A DNA stretch of 64,000 bases from Leishmania infantum JPCM5 (taxonomy: Eukaryota; Euglenozoa; Kinetoplastea; Trypanosomatida; Trypanosomatidae), in the NCBI RefSeq assembly GCF_000002875.2, contig NC_009419.2, positions 602,954-666,953 of the forward strand, written 5' to 3'. Each line of letters begins with the position of its first letter. The first letter of the stretch is position 1. Positions 52,701 through 61,345 of the stretch are shown here, piece by piece. The translations under genes were made by a program, and so were the position numbers. The notes beneath the pieces were generated by a model. That model was given only the letters and a program-made list of their open reading frames with translations, did not search any database and had not been told where the DNA came from.

Positions 52701-55572
52701 GCGGGATGGTGGGCTTTTGGCCAGTGGGGCTGGGGCCGTCGCTTGCACGCCGCGTGCGACTTTCCTTGGACGTCAATGTCGGCGTCGGGGTTGCCCCGCT
52801 CTCACGCTGATTGCGCATGAGAAACGTGGCAATGCGGAGCAGACACCGACTCTCCTCCACGGACGCCGACGTCATTGTAGGGTAACCGCTAGGCTCCGGG
52901 CAGTGAATCGCGATGAGTTCGCCTGTGCACACAGCATCGTCGAGTAGCTGCACACCTAGGGGGACGAGGAGGCCACACGAGGCCGGTAGGTAGGCTGCTG
53001 TCACCCGCGTCAGAAGATGCAGTGTCTGAGGGTCCACCATTCGCCGTAGGAGGAGCGTGTCCGCCGCGTCGCGAACGTGGGGCACAGCCGTGGTGGACAA
53101 GGACTCGTCATTGGAGTTGTCTTGGAGCGCACCAGACATCACCAAAGTCGAAAACGTCCTCATCGCGGCTGCGGTGTCGGCTGGCCGCCACCTCGTGTCT
53201 TGCACATGGCTGTCCACACGCTCAAGTAGTTCGTGCGCCAGCTGGCGCAGACGGTTGCACCAGAGAGCCTGCACATTGCCCCGCATCCCGGCCGCAAGCG
53301 CGTCCAGGCAGCGCAGGAAGCTGTAGAGGGAGAGTTGCGCGCCGCGCTCATGCGACGCGATAGCGACGATGCTGCTTGCAACCTCATCCCAGACAAGTCG
53401 GGTTTCGCTGCCGTCGTCACTGACGCAGGCGCCGTTGCACTGGACAAGTGCATCGTACAGAGCGGTCCCTTGGAGAAGCACGCCGAAGAGCGCCATGTCC
53501 ACCTCTGCGACGTGGAAGATGATGCGCCAGTCCTGTCGCTGCTCCCATCGCACTGTTGCATCGTCATACTCGGCAGATGCGTCTGCTCCGATGCTCGCAC
53601 CTTGCCGCAGCGCACGTGCGCCAGCCACGACAGACGCCGCACTGTCCAGCAGCCCAACCAAGGCGTACCCGGTCTTGCACGTGCAGGAGTAGAGCGCCTG
53701 CATCGCGTAGTCTTTTATGTGGTGCGCAAGCTGAACTGCCGCCTTGATGCCCAACACATCATCTGCGGTCCCGACGATACCGTCTTCTGTGAAGGTGGCG
53801 GCCACACCAGCTGCTGCCGTGGTCGTGTTGTGGGCAGTGTTGTTGTGCTGGTCGGAGAGTGGCGCAGAAAGACGTGGAGACTGAACGTGGAGGAGTATCA
53901 GCTGCAGCACGCTGCAGGTGAGCTGGACCGATTCTACCTCGCCCTCGCCGCTGAGTAATAGCGGCAGCAGGTGCGGTGCAACATCCAGCGCACTAGGCCT
54001 CTGCGATCTAGACACAGCCGCGGCAGCAGCTGCTGCATCTGCTGGTCTTGGCTTCTCCTCGTGCATCGAAAACATGCTTGACACCTCATCGCGGCGGCAC
54101 GAGGAGAAGAGCGCGTGCCGCGTCGTGGGTGAAGAGCTCAGCAGGTGCAAAAGCCGCAAGGTCTGAAGGCGCAACGGGGACGGGTAAGCCCCGCAACAAG
54201 ACTGCAGCACGACACACAGGGTTTCGAGCAGCGTGGCGCCGTCGCTGTCAGCAAGCGAGGATGCTGGTGACACCTCAGAGTCCGACGAGCAGCAGCGGCA
54301 CGACAGCTGCGACGCGACGACTGGCAGCGGCTGCGCAGACCACATCGACATGGGCAAGGCTGCATATGAGGAGACGGCGTGTAGCGTGGAAAGCAGTGCT
54401 TCGATGGCGGTGGCAGCCACTGCTCTTTTTCCCCCTACCTCACCGGGGACGTGATGATGGAGCTGCTGCTGTTGACGATGATGCAGCAAAACGAGCCGCG
54501 GCAGGAGATACCGCGCAAGGGAGCGGATGAGAAGTGGAGAAGAGCATACAAGCCGCCGGAGCAGGGGAGAGGCTTGCACCATTTTCAGAAATGTGGCGGC
54601 GGCCGCAGGGCTCCGGAGCGGGCCACGGCTGTGACCTGCCGCGATTGTAGCCGCGTCGTCGTCGGCGACACGGAAAATCTCACTTATAACCCGGCGAACT
54701 ACGTCGTGCACGGATTCGGCGGTCACCTGAGCGACGTTCTCATGCGATCCGGCGCGTTGCACAGGCTCCTTATCCTCTCCTTCCCGGTAGCAGCACTGCC
54801 GTGCGTCCTCAGGCACGCCGTCGCCGGTCTCCCCGAGTAACACCGGCGATGGCAACGGGACAGCTGGTGAGCAGTCAAAAACAGCGCTACGGCACTGCAA
54901 CGATGCCTCCTGAGAAGTTAGAATCGCCATGCTGGTGTGCAACGGCGGCACCTGCTGCGACAAGGGCGTCGGCACGCCGACCAACAGCAGATCCCAGCAG
55001 GAGAAGAGAAACTGGGCAAGGTCGACGAGCACGACCCACCGAGCATCTTCCGCGTCGCGACCCGGACTGTGAAGAGAGCCAGCAGCGGTGCCCAGTGCTG
55101 CTCTTGCGCCCGTCTTATCAGCTGCGACCACCGAGCGGCCGCCGCTGAAACGGCCTCCATGGCGTACGACGTACGTGTACAACGCGACAAGGACATCGGC
55201 CAAAGTGGAGCCCATACGGCGCGGATGCGAAACGCGCACCTCCCCAGAGAAGGTGAGTATTGCACAGGGGTCGGTGTCGCGGTCGAACGTCAGCCAGTCG
55301 TATGCCCAGGCCAGCAGCGCGCCTTCGCCATCTTCGCTGGCGGGGCAGTTATGCACAAGCGCCTCCATGATGGCTACGGCACCGCGGTACACCTCATCCA
55401 CGGAGGGTGGTGGTGTGCCGTTTTGAAGCGACTCAACGAAGCATCTGAGACACGTAGTAGCTGTGTGCTGCGGTGGTGCTGTGGTGTATGCGCCGCTTCT
55501 CGCGCCACCACTAGGGGCAGGCAGGAGAAGCACCGCGTGAGATGGAGGGCATTGCTGTCCCATGCACGACAT
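49792..55572 (-). CDS. Very large (1926-residue) helical-repeat-like protein of unknown function
   Basis: An uninterrupted frame. The ATG at 55572 is the first; the 20 codons before it have no ATG. The sequence is almost entirely Leu/Ala-rich and looks like stacked helices (for example 'LLQLLYLLLMRAH' and 'LLDALQEVFILFVVRML'), with several low-complexity Ser/Pro/Gly loops and no catalytic motif, signal peptide or convincing membrane anchor. Size and composition would suit an alpha-solenoid scaffold such as a large nucleoporin (Nup188/205 type) or a HEAT/ARM transport factor. That is only a suggestion from architecture; I could not align it to a named family. The two Leu-rich ends are co-linear and unbroken, so the gene appears intact. 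Confidence 0.88.
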   Translation of the reverse strand: MSCMGQQCPPSHAVLLLPAPSGGARSGAYTTAPPQHTATTCLRCFVESLQNGTPPPSVDEVYRGAVAIMEALVHNCPASEDGEGALLAWAYDWLTFDRDTDPCAILTFSGEVRVSHPRRMGSTLADVLVALYTYVVRHGGRFSGGRSVVAADKTGARAALGTAAGSLHSPGRDAEDARWVVLVDLAQFLFSCWDLLLVGVPTPLSQQVPPLHTSMAILTSQEASLQCRSAVFDCSPAVPLPSPVLLGETGDGVPEDARQCCYREGEDKEPVQRAGSHENVAQVTAESVHDVVRRVISEIFRVADDDAATIAAGHSRGPLRSPAAAATFLKMVQASPLLRRLVCSSPLLIRSLARYLLPRLVLLHHRQQQQLHHHVPGEVGGKRAVAATAIEALLSTLHAVSSYAALPMSMWSAQPLPVVASQLSCRCCSSDSEVSPASSLADSDGATLLETLCVVLQSCCGAYPSPLRLQTLRLLHLLSSSPTTRHALFSSCRRDEVSSMFSMHEEKPRPADAAAAAAAVSRSQRPSALDVAPHLLPLLLSGEGEVESVQLTCSVLQLILLHVQSPRLSAPLSDQHNNTAHNTTTAAAGVAATFTEDGIVGTADDVLGIKAAVQLAHHIKDYAMQALYSCTCKTGYALVGLLDSAASVVAGARALRQGASIGADASAEYDDATVRWEQRQDWRIIFHVAEVDMALFGVLLQGTALYDALVQCNGACVSDDGSETRLVWDEVASSIVAIASHERGAQLSLYSFLRCLDALAAGMRGNVQALWCNRLRQLAHELLERVDSHVQDTRWRPADTAAAMRTFSTLVMSGALQDNSNDESLSTTAVPHVRDAADTLLLRRMVDPQTLHLLTRVTAAYLPASCGLLVPLGVQLLDDAVCTGELIAIHCPEPSGYPTMTSASVEESRCLLRIATFLMRNQRESGATPTPTLTSKESRTRRASDGPSPTGQKPTIPPYPIPGQPHMSPYTSRGTGRSNGGADRAGLLDVLLGLYPEAPELLAARTELIHAVARGHDAEDAQPELLAARASAFVGAASLTEVAMCASDLQASLLLSLATLGCRPCVGRQELRAMLEDQCLVLCSRLQRAGFSDSTRAPVALWLAEAAEEEGDAVDPAIAETASDGDGDDNAGLLLDALQEVFILFVVRMLWYGGPESDPSQPLPSPSSQASATDAAADGFFSEAHAHALMMCVEDSVELQEGLRQLLFDLHTQYRVDVRGFLTLLQSEKDHVPRQRPHQAQAPSSVLFAAAVLSVILYDGDQPGLSATQAGAASPLRTYMRSLRSVHWLTDTSSQEAGVPFSVGLLLRSVFRVAQRELLSLDCLPHPQEQLADVALATTAAFPAAIGSLHFLYGELAFQQRGLQSGALPVQRVVERQLAAGEDVPVSASGSSPGVALSICVLREHLVPFLLRTNSSSAAHRNNLSMTVAALKYSTVLLQLMSVALWPLAPATCTSVDAVLTEYAMSRARQLLALTTAELTRADGAARKLLYPLLQLLYLLLMRAHKVDVVRRYGTDLLLFAFRARHAAIARAHLIVSGEVEQGALTDSDEDSAHVCVIASIVYIMAQQIAAPRRKRTTGDTEIGSVEDVARAASGGAAAVGGGGLEPPSRKDMPWYVWIPVLRYYWCLRTAVSRTANDHAVREQRRSVLRILVSGVEYVIRLCGVSHLACCSHSAAHVSNDPDRDERQAATILIDWCTELIFTSWRSGDDFNDAHANGTIVAARLLYLLFYRFRALAANSVWFNALVLSCMRQTALSRLLRLPLAAEGWLLAALIQVLPYVQHSRAYENYVKGSAAKFFEKPEIAVRVKLLPHTPPKEAATAVAARLVGACGGWADVSASEPELSCVLRILVAACRRYELSSHRLRSSSSSLEVIVPLGLQFVEEAPIRECPSVLEYAFPYTVPFTTTAAPPLLLVFRCFADQIHA

Positions 55573-56232
55573 TCGCGTCTTGTAGCACACAAACTCTGTG
55601 ATGTACCACACTGTCCTCCCCTTTCCCCTCAATATTTTTCTGGGTAGCGTCTCTCTTTGTCTGCGGTGGGGATAGAGAGAGAGAGGAGATCAGGGAGGGG
55701 GGAAGAAGGTGTTCATTGATGTTTTTCTATACTTCTGCCAAACTGTGCCGATTGCTTCGCGTGCGTGCGTGCGCGCCGTCTTTGCATGTCTCTTAGAGCA
55801 GCCGCAGCCACATGGGAAGAGGCAGCGAAAGGGAGAAGACAGAGGGGGAAGGGTGCAGAAAAGAAAGCCGCAAGCGTACGAAGGCGACGTGGAAGTACAA
55901 CGATGAGGGTTGGGGGGGGGAGCGGGGGAAGACATGCGGGAGGAGATGGAGTGCTGGGAGGGGGCGCGTGCTCGCTGTCGCAGGCCGCTCCGACGCAACG
56001 CCGTCCACGACATGGCTGCCGGCATGAGCAGCGATGAAGCGCTCTGGCACCACCACGTCGCGGGTGCCTGGCCCCGCGTCACCACCGCAAGTGGCTCGGC
56101 ATTGACAGGGATAGGGGGTGCTGCTGGGCCTCCACACACACACACACAGGCATACAGGAATGTGACAACACTTATCTTTCTCGACTTCACTCGCTCCAGA
56201 GGGTGGTGGTGGGGGTGCACTGCCTCACATCA
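55573..56232 (-). other. Intergenic region
   Basis: 660 bp with no supported gene. Contains the 3' UTR of the methyltransferase gene. The purine-rich + strand tract at 55675-55705 is a C/T tract on the - strand and may mark the trans-splice site of the 1926-residue gene. Confidence 0.6.
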
Positions 56233-57465
56233 TTATCTGGATTTACTCCTCTCCTTCACTTGCTCCGCCTCTTTCTCATGATCCTTGTACGCCTCCAGAA
56301 CCTCCGGGTAAGCCACGACGTAGTAGGTGGTGCCGTAGTGCATGTTGCGCATTTCCTTCACCTCCAACCGTGACTCCTGAAGGTACTGGCGGATCGGGGA
56401 GTTCCACTTGCAACCGTGCGTGTTGACCTTGTGCTGCTGCGCAAAGTAGTCGAGAAACCAGTTTACGGGCGGGTAAGGACTCGCGCCGTGCTCCAGCAGC
56501 AAGATCATTCCACTCGGCTTCACGACGCGCTGCATCTGACGCAGCGCCATGACGGGGTCGCGTAGGTGGCAGAGGCCGAACATGTCTACGACACAGTCGA
56601 ACTCGCCGTCCTTGAAATTGTCCAGGGTTTCCGAGCGCACGCGCTTCACGTCGTACTTTGGATAAGCGGTATGGGGGATGCGGTAGCGCATGGCCTGCAA
56701 CTGCTGCGGGTTGGAGTCCGTCAGCACGACCTCGTGGACTGCGTACGGATAGGCGCCGATATTCTGTCCGTGCCCGGCTGCTAGCTCGAGAACACGCCCG
56801 TATGTGTGCTGCAACAGCTCCTCACGCAGCTGGCGAATCTCGCGTGGCTGCTCCACCCATACCCGAAAGAATGTGAGCACTGCCCCAGCGACGGCCATGG
56901 CTGTCAGCACGCCAGCCCACAACTTTATGCGCTCCTTCAGGGGCCGCTTCTCGCGCTGCAGCCGGAAGTACTCGCGTTGCTGATAATACTCGTGGTACCA
57001 GAACGGCTTCACGTGCTTTGGGATATCGTCGGTGAGGTCGTAGATATTCTGTTTTCCCCTGGCGAGGATGGGAGGTGCCGTCGTCTCCCAGCTCCACACA
57101 ATCGCCTCCGGGATTGCATCCCGTCCTTCCCGCGCGAGCGCCTTGCGCGCAGTCTCCATGACGACATCATCAGAGGGCTCGATGAAACCCTTGTGGCGCT
57201 GCTGGATTTCGCTGGTGGCGGAGTGGCCACTGGGGGCACCGTTTACGATCGCAGACCCGCTCGCTCTCTCAGCGGCGTCGCCCGACATCTGGTGCGCGTC
57301 CTGCTCGGAGCTAGACTTGGTGTTGCTACCGGTCGTGCCGTTAGTGTCGCACGTATTGCTGCTGCGACTGCACCAGCGAGGGTACTGGGACAGCGTACTC
57401 GTGCCCACCCTCGCCAAACCAGCCAGCAACGCCAGGCGAGAGCTTGCTGCACAGCATCGCAACAT
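56233..57465 (-). CDS. OMS1-like mitochondrial membrane methyltransferase
   Basis: 410 residues from the ATG at 57465, which exposes a presequence-like N-terminus ('MLRCCAASSRLALLAGLAR'); the open frame upstream looks like UTR. A single transmembrane helix lies at about residues 180-204 ('LWAGVLTAMAVAGAVLTFF'). A class I SAM-dependent methyltransferase domain follows: motif I 'VLELAAGHGQN' (225-235), the acidic residue after strand 2 (Asp250 in 'LTDSN'), then 'VVDMFGLCHLRDP' and 'GMILLLEHG'. This N-terminal anchor plus C-terminal methyltransferase order matches yeast OMS1-type proteins of the mitochondrial inner membrane. The substrate is unknown. Confidence 0.9.
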   Translation of the reverse strand: MLRCCAASSRLALLAGLARVGTSTLSQYPRWCSRSSNTCDTNGTTGSNTKSSSEQDAHQMSGDAAERASGSAIVNGAPSGHSATSEIQQRHKGFIEPSDDVVMETARKALAREGRDAIPEAIVWSWETTAPPILARGKQNIYDLTDDIPKHVKPFWYHEYYQQREYFRLQREKRPLKERIKLWAGVLTAMAVAGAVLTFFRVWVEQPREIRQLREELLQHTYGRVLELAAGHGQNIGAYPYAVHEVVLTDSNPQQLQAMRYRIPHTAYPKYDVKRVRSETLDNFKDGEFDCVVDMFGLCHLRDPVMALRQMQRVVKPSGMILLLEHGASPYPPVNWFLDYFAQQHKVNTHGCKWNSPIRQYLQESRLEVKEMRNMHYGTTYYVVAYPEVLEAYKDHEKEAEQVKERSKSR

Positions 57466-58572
57466 GCTTGCGCGGTATCGTTTCCGTTTGCCCTCTTTTA
57501 AAGTAATTGCGTAATCGAGAGGAGCAACTGTGACCAAGTTTGTAGTATGTGCGTCGTGTGCTGGCGATGGATTACGACTATTATGCCAGAGGGCCCCCTC
57601 TGGCTCACTCTGGCACCTCGGAATCTTTTCTGTGCGTGTTATAATCGAATACCGGGCACCACACGTACACATGTACACGCTTGTGTGAGGCATATTGCAC
57701 AGAGCGCGGGGCAATGCGCGAGGTAGGGCGAACGGGTGTCAGAAGGACGACGGAGAGAGAAAGCGAGAGGGCTCGAGTAGGAGGGAGAGGGGAGGGGAGG
57801 GACGGGCCGACACGAGCTGAAGGCGATGCTGACCAGGTCCGCACATAAGCGTTAGAATACGCCGCCTTGACGATTCCAAAGAAAAAGGATCTACCGTCCA
57901 CGTCCACTGAGACAAGCTTGAATTTACGCTTGTGCCCTTTGAAAGATGGGCAGTCGCGAGCCTTTCATGCCTTCTGCTGTGCCGCATGTAGACGCCTAGC
58001 GCGTAGGGCACCTCCCCATTCTTCCCTCTACTGAGTCAGCGCGCGGCAGAGTGGGGGGGGGGGAGGCAGAGGAAAAGAGAAAGAAAGCGTGAACGGAATG
58101 CGGCGGAAGGGAATAGAGATGGCAGCGGTTCGCAGTTTCGTTCAAACAGCCAAAAGAAAAACCAGCAACAACAAAGAAACAACAGCGCGACCGCCCGTTG
58201 AAGCGCAGAGAGGAAAGGCAACAAAAACACACAAACACACAGAGATATACGCATATACACAAAGTAAGGCAACGCAAGGTAAGACAAGCAAGAACCTATA
58301 CATACACGCGGGTGGGGTGGGATGGACGGGGCAGCAACAATGAAAGGGAGGGGGAGGGTGGAGATCAGACGTCTACATGATCGCATCACCCACTCTTTGC
58401 AAAGAGGCCTCCTCAGCAACGTCGCTCTTTCCCAAGCAAGCAAAGAGAAAGCGTAGCGGTAAGGGAACCAAGAGAAAGAGCACCACCCCGTCACTGTCGC
58501 CGTTCCCGCTGCTGTGTGCGACCCGTCACCGGCGGTGCCCCCCCCCCCCCCCCAGCTGCATGTCAATATACA

Positions 58573-58610
<38 letters not shown>

Positions 58611-58765
58611 GAGCGTGCGAAGGGGCGCGGTGAGAAGATCAGAGGGCTGGAGCCGGTGCCACAGCACCGTCTCCTCCTCTCCCTCTCTTTTGACTCGCCT
58701 GCAGCGGCCAGTGGCAAAGAGGTGGTGTGGGCGCGTGACACAGCTACACACATTCTGATGTATCT
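57466..58765 (-). other. 1.3-kb intergenic region
   Basis: No supported gene. Contains a 16-base C run (58538-58553) and a (CA)n run (58574-58608) close to the 3' end of the metacaspase gene, in its probable 3' UTR, and A-rich DNA near 58130-58300. Confidence 0.65.
58538..58608. repeat. Poly-C run plus (CA)n microsatellite
   Basis: Sixteen consecutive C followed about 20 bp later by about seventeen CA units; prone to slippage and sequencing error. Confidence 0.9.
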
Positions 58766-60112
58766 TTAGCGAGGCGGGAGTGGGCTAAACGTGTACTGGG
58801 CTGGCGGGGGCTGCGGTGGCCCGTGCTGCCCGGGTGGAGGTGGCGCATACAGTGCTGGCGGAGGCGCAGGTAAGTACTGCGATGGTGGACACCGCGAGAC
58901 ACCAAGAGTCGCCTGCTGCACCGGTATCCCTTGCGCCGGGTATCCCGGCGCTGGGTAGCCAAGGCCCCAACCTGGACGCTGCGGCGGAGGGTAGTAGCCT
59001 TGCGGCGGCGGAGGGTAGTAGCCTTGCGGCGGCGGCGGTACGTGGACTGGGTAACCCGCCGGAGGCGGCATCGCCTGCGGCGGGAGGCTCTGCGGACGTT
59101 GCTGGTACTGCTGCGGCACGCAATGCATCATGGAAGCGTTTACCGTAATCATGCCGAAGAGGGAGAAGGGCTTGTACAGGTCGATCGGCTTCGAGCTCGT
59201 GAGCTGCGGCACCTGCACCCGACCCTTTTTGCGCAGCTCCTCTCGTGTCTTGAGAAGGATATTAAGGTAGGAGAACCCGTGCGTGTTCAGAAGAGACCAC
59301 GTGAAGGCGAGAGTGGCGGCACCGTTCGCGTGGCCGCCGTTCTGCACATCTGCGCTGGTGCCGCTATCCGTGCACCCGCTGAACATGACAACGTCGCCGT
59401 TCGAGAAGTTGCCGCGGCGTACCTGTTGCATGTACTCGCGTGCCCCGCCGCCGCCTACTCTCGGCGCCACGTAGCTGAAGGGTAGATCCAGCATGCTAGC
59501 TGAGTGACAGCAGTCAAAGACGCACGTCATGCGCACCCCAGACGGCAGCGGGGCTACGAGCATGAGGAAGAGATCATCATCGAGAATGCTGCCGTTCTTC
59601 ACGTGGTCGAGTGGGATGAGACACTGGTCGTACTTCTCTTCCGAGTCTCGAGTCGCCTTGGTTTGCCCGCCGTGGCCGGAGAAGTGAAAAAAAAGCACAT
59701 CACCGGGGCGTACGTCGCCGGTCAGCCACAGCATGTGTTTGATGATGTTGTCGCGGGTGGGCATGCCGCAGAAGCCGGGGAACGACGGGTCGTCGACGAG
59801 GATGCAGCACTCGCTAATCGGGAAGGAGATCTGCTGCAGCGTACCCAGCATCGAGCTAACATCGTTGACGCAGCCACGCAGTGCGTTGCGCATACCTGTG
59901 TAGTTGATTCCTATGAAAAGCGCACGGACACGGCCGCCGGTGTACGGCACCGGGGCACGGTAAGGAATCATGGGCCGCACTGTGTGAATGAGCCGCCTTC
60001 CGGCATTAATGTCGACCCGTTTGGGCCGATCAACCAGGAGAAGACCGTTCGCGAGCATCGGGATCAGACTGGCGACGGCCCCTATCCCCAAAATATCAAG
60101 AAGGTCTGCCAT
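58766..60112 (-). CDS. MCA: Metacaspase
   Basis: A caspase-fold cysteine protease that cleaves after Arg/Lys. 448 residues from a clear ATG, near the length of the single L. major metacaspase. The catalytic dyad is present: His147 in 'HFSGHGG' and Cys202 in 'VFDCCHSAS'. The N-terminus has a hydrophobic segment ('IGAVASLIPMLANGLLL', residues 10-26). The p20-like domain runs to about residue 330. The C-terminal ~110 residues are Pro/Gln/Tyr-rich with tandem 'PPPPQGYYP' units. This layout is known for Leishmania metacaspases, which autoprocess and act in growth and stress responses. A possible trans-splice AG lies near 60175-60176. Confidence 0.97.
   Translation of the reverse strand: MADLLDILGIGAVASLIPMLANGLLLVDRPKRVDINAGRRLIHTVRPMIPYRAPVPYTGGRVRALFIGINYTGMRNALRGCVNDVSSMLGTLQQISFPISECCILVDDPSFPGFCGMPTRDNIIKHMLWLTGDVRPGDVLFFHFSGHGGQTKATRDSEEKYDQCLIPLDHVKNGSILDDDLFLMLVAPLPSGVRMTCVFDCCHSASMLDLPFSYVAPRVGGGGAREYMQQVRRGNFSNGDVVMFSGCTDSGTSADVQNGGHANGAATLAFTWSLLNTHGFSYLNILLKTREELRKKGRVQVPQLTSSKPIDLYKPFSLFGMITVNASMMHCVPQQYQQRPQSLPPQAMPPPAGYPVHVPPPPQGYYPPPPQGYYPPPQRPGWGLGYPAPGYPAQGIPVQQATLGVSRCPPSQYLPAPPPALYAPPPPGQHGPPQPPPAQYTFSPLPPR
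58980..59045 (-). repeat. Short in-frame tandem repeat encoding Pro-Gln-Gly-Tyr-Tyr units
   Basis: Two near-identical 24-bp units (encoding PPPPQGYY) plus partial copies in the Pro-rich tail of the metacaspase gene. Probably length-variable between isolates. Confidence 0.7.
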
Positions 60113-61345
60113 TATGTTTTCTTTTTTTTCCGCCTATAGTATTACATGTATTGTGCCTCGTTTTGCCGGAGGCACTGAACGAGGAAGCGGAGGGCGGATG
60201 ATGACCCGGTATCCAACTGCTCCAGCAGCGCTGGCAAGGCGCTACAGAGAATGAGGAGATGCGCTGTTGTGTAGTGGTGGTGATGGCAGAGGATTTTCGA
60301 GGTGAAAGCAGAAGTGCGGGTCAGTGGAGGCGGGGAGGGGGGGGGGAGAAGAGGCCAAGTCAGAAGAAAACGGAGAAGAGAGAGAACGCATGTAGAGACC
60401 TCTTCGAGCGTCGCCAGGACTCATCTCCCTCAGACAAACAAAACAATCGTTTCCCCCATATTGGGAACGAGATCGTTGTAGCAGTTGTTGCCGATTCCAC
60501 TGCATTGATATGACTTTCTTCTTCACCACCAAACGCCTCAAAAATGCGACCGCTGCCGCCGCTTATTCTCATTTTTTTTTTTGCTGCTGTTGTATTTTGT
60601 GGCGACGCGTGGCGAGGAGCTTCTCCTCTTCGTGGCAATCAACAAAGTCGGCATGCATCTGTGTATTTAGCTGAGCACGGCCGGCACGGAGGGCACTATA
60701 AAGAACTGCCATAGACGCATACAGATATGTCTCAAGTACAGATGTCCTCAGAGAGAGAAAGGGAGCCAGTGGCGGGCATTGCCTTTACAAGTGGCACCTC
60801 CCATGTGCACTTTCTTCTTGAGAGGATCACCATGGTAGCTCGAATTCAGTAAGTACGCTTGTGTGCGCGTGCGGATGCACGCCAATGTGGGTCCTGTGAG
60901 ATGAGTTGATATCTCCAAGCAACAAGAAGTTCACAGTAACGAAAAAGAAGAAAAATAAGAGCATGCCCAGCTTCTCCCGTGATGTCGTGAAAGATGGAGC
61001 GAGCACTCATACAAATTCACGTGCAACTTGCCTTCTGCACTGAACAAGGACGACCTGTGCTCGTGAGCAGTTGCCGCACTGCGCGGAGAGGCGATCCGCA
61101 CGTGCAAGCGAGTTTGCGGGTGCGCCAACGGCGTGCGTTACCCTTGTCCTCCTCCTCTCACCCCCACAGTTTGTTTGACGGGCACGATTGATCGCCCATC
61201 ATCCATCACTGCCGTCGGCTCCAGAAGAGAAATTCAAGGAGGCAGTCACCAACAGCAAGTCGCTCAGAGACACACACGCACACACATACACATATATATA
61301 TGTACACATGTAGAGACTCAGACCCACACAGCTTCTGTCCTCCGC
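60113..61345 (-). other. 1.2-kb intergenic region
   Basis: No supported gene. The left end is the metacaspase 5' UTR. The remainder is the probable 3' UTR of the gene at 61346, with (CA)n/(TA)n near 61270-61305. Confidence 0.65.
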
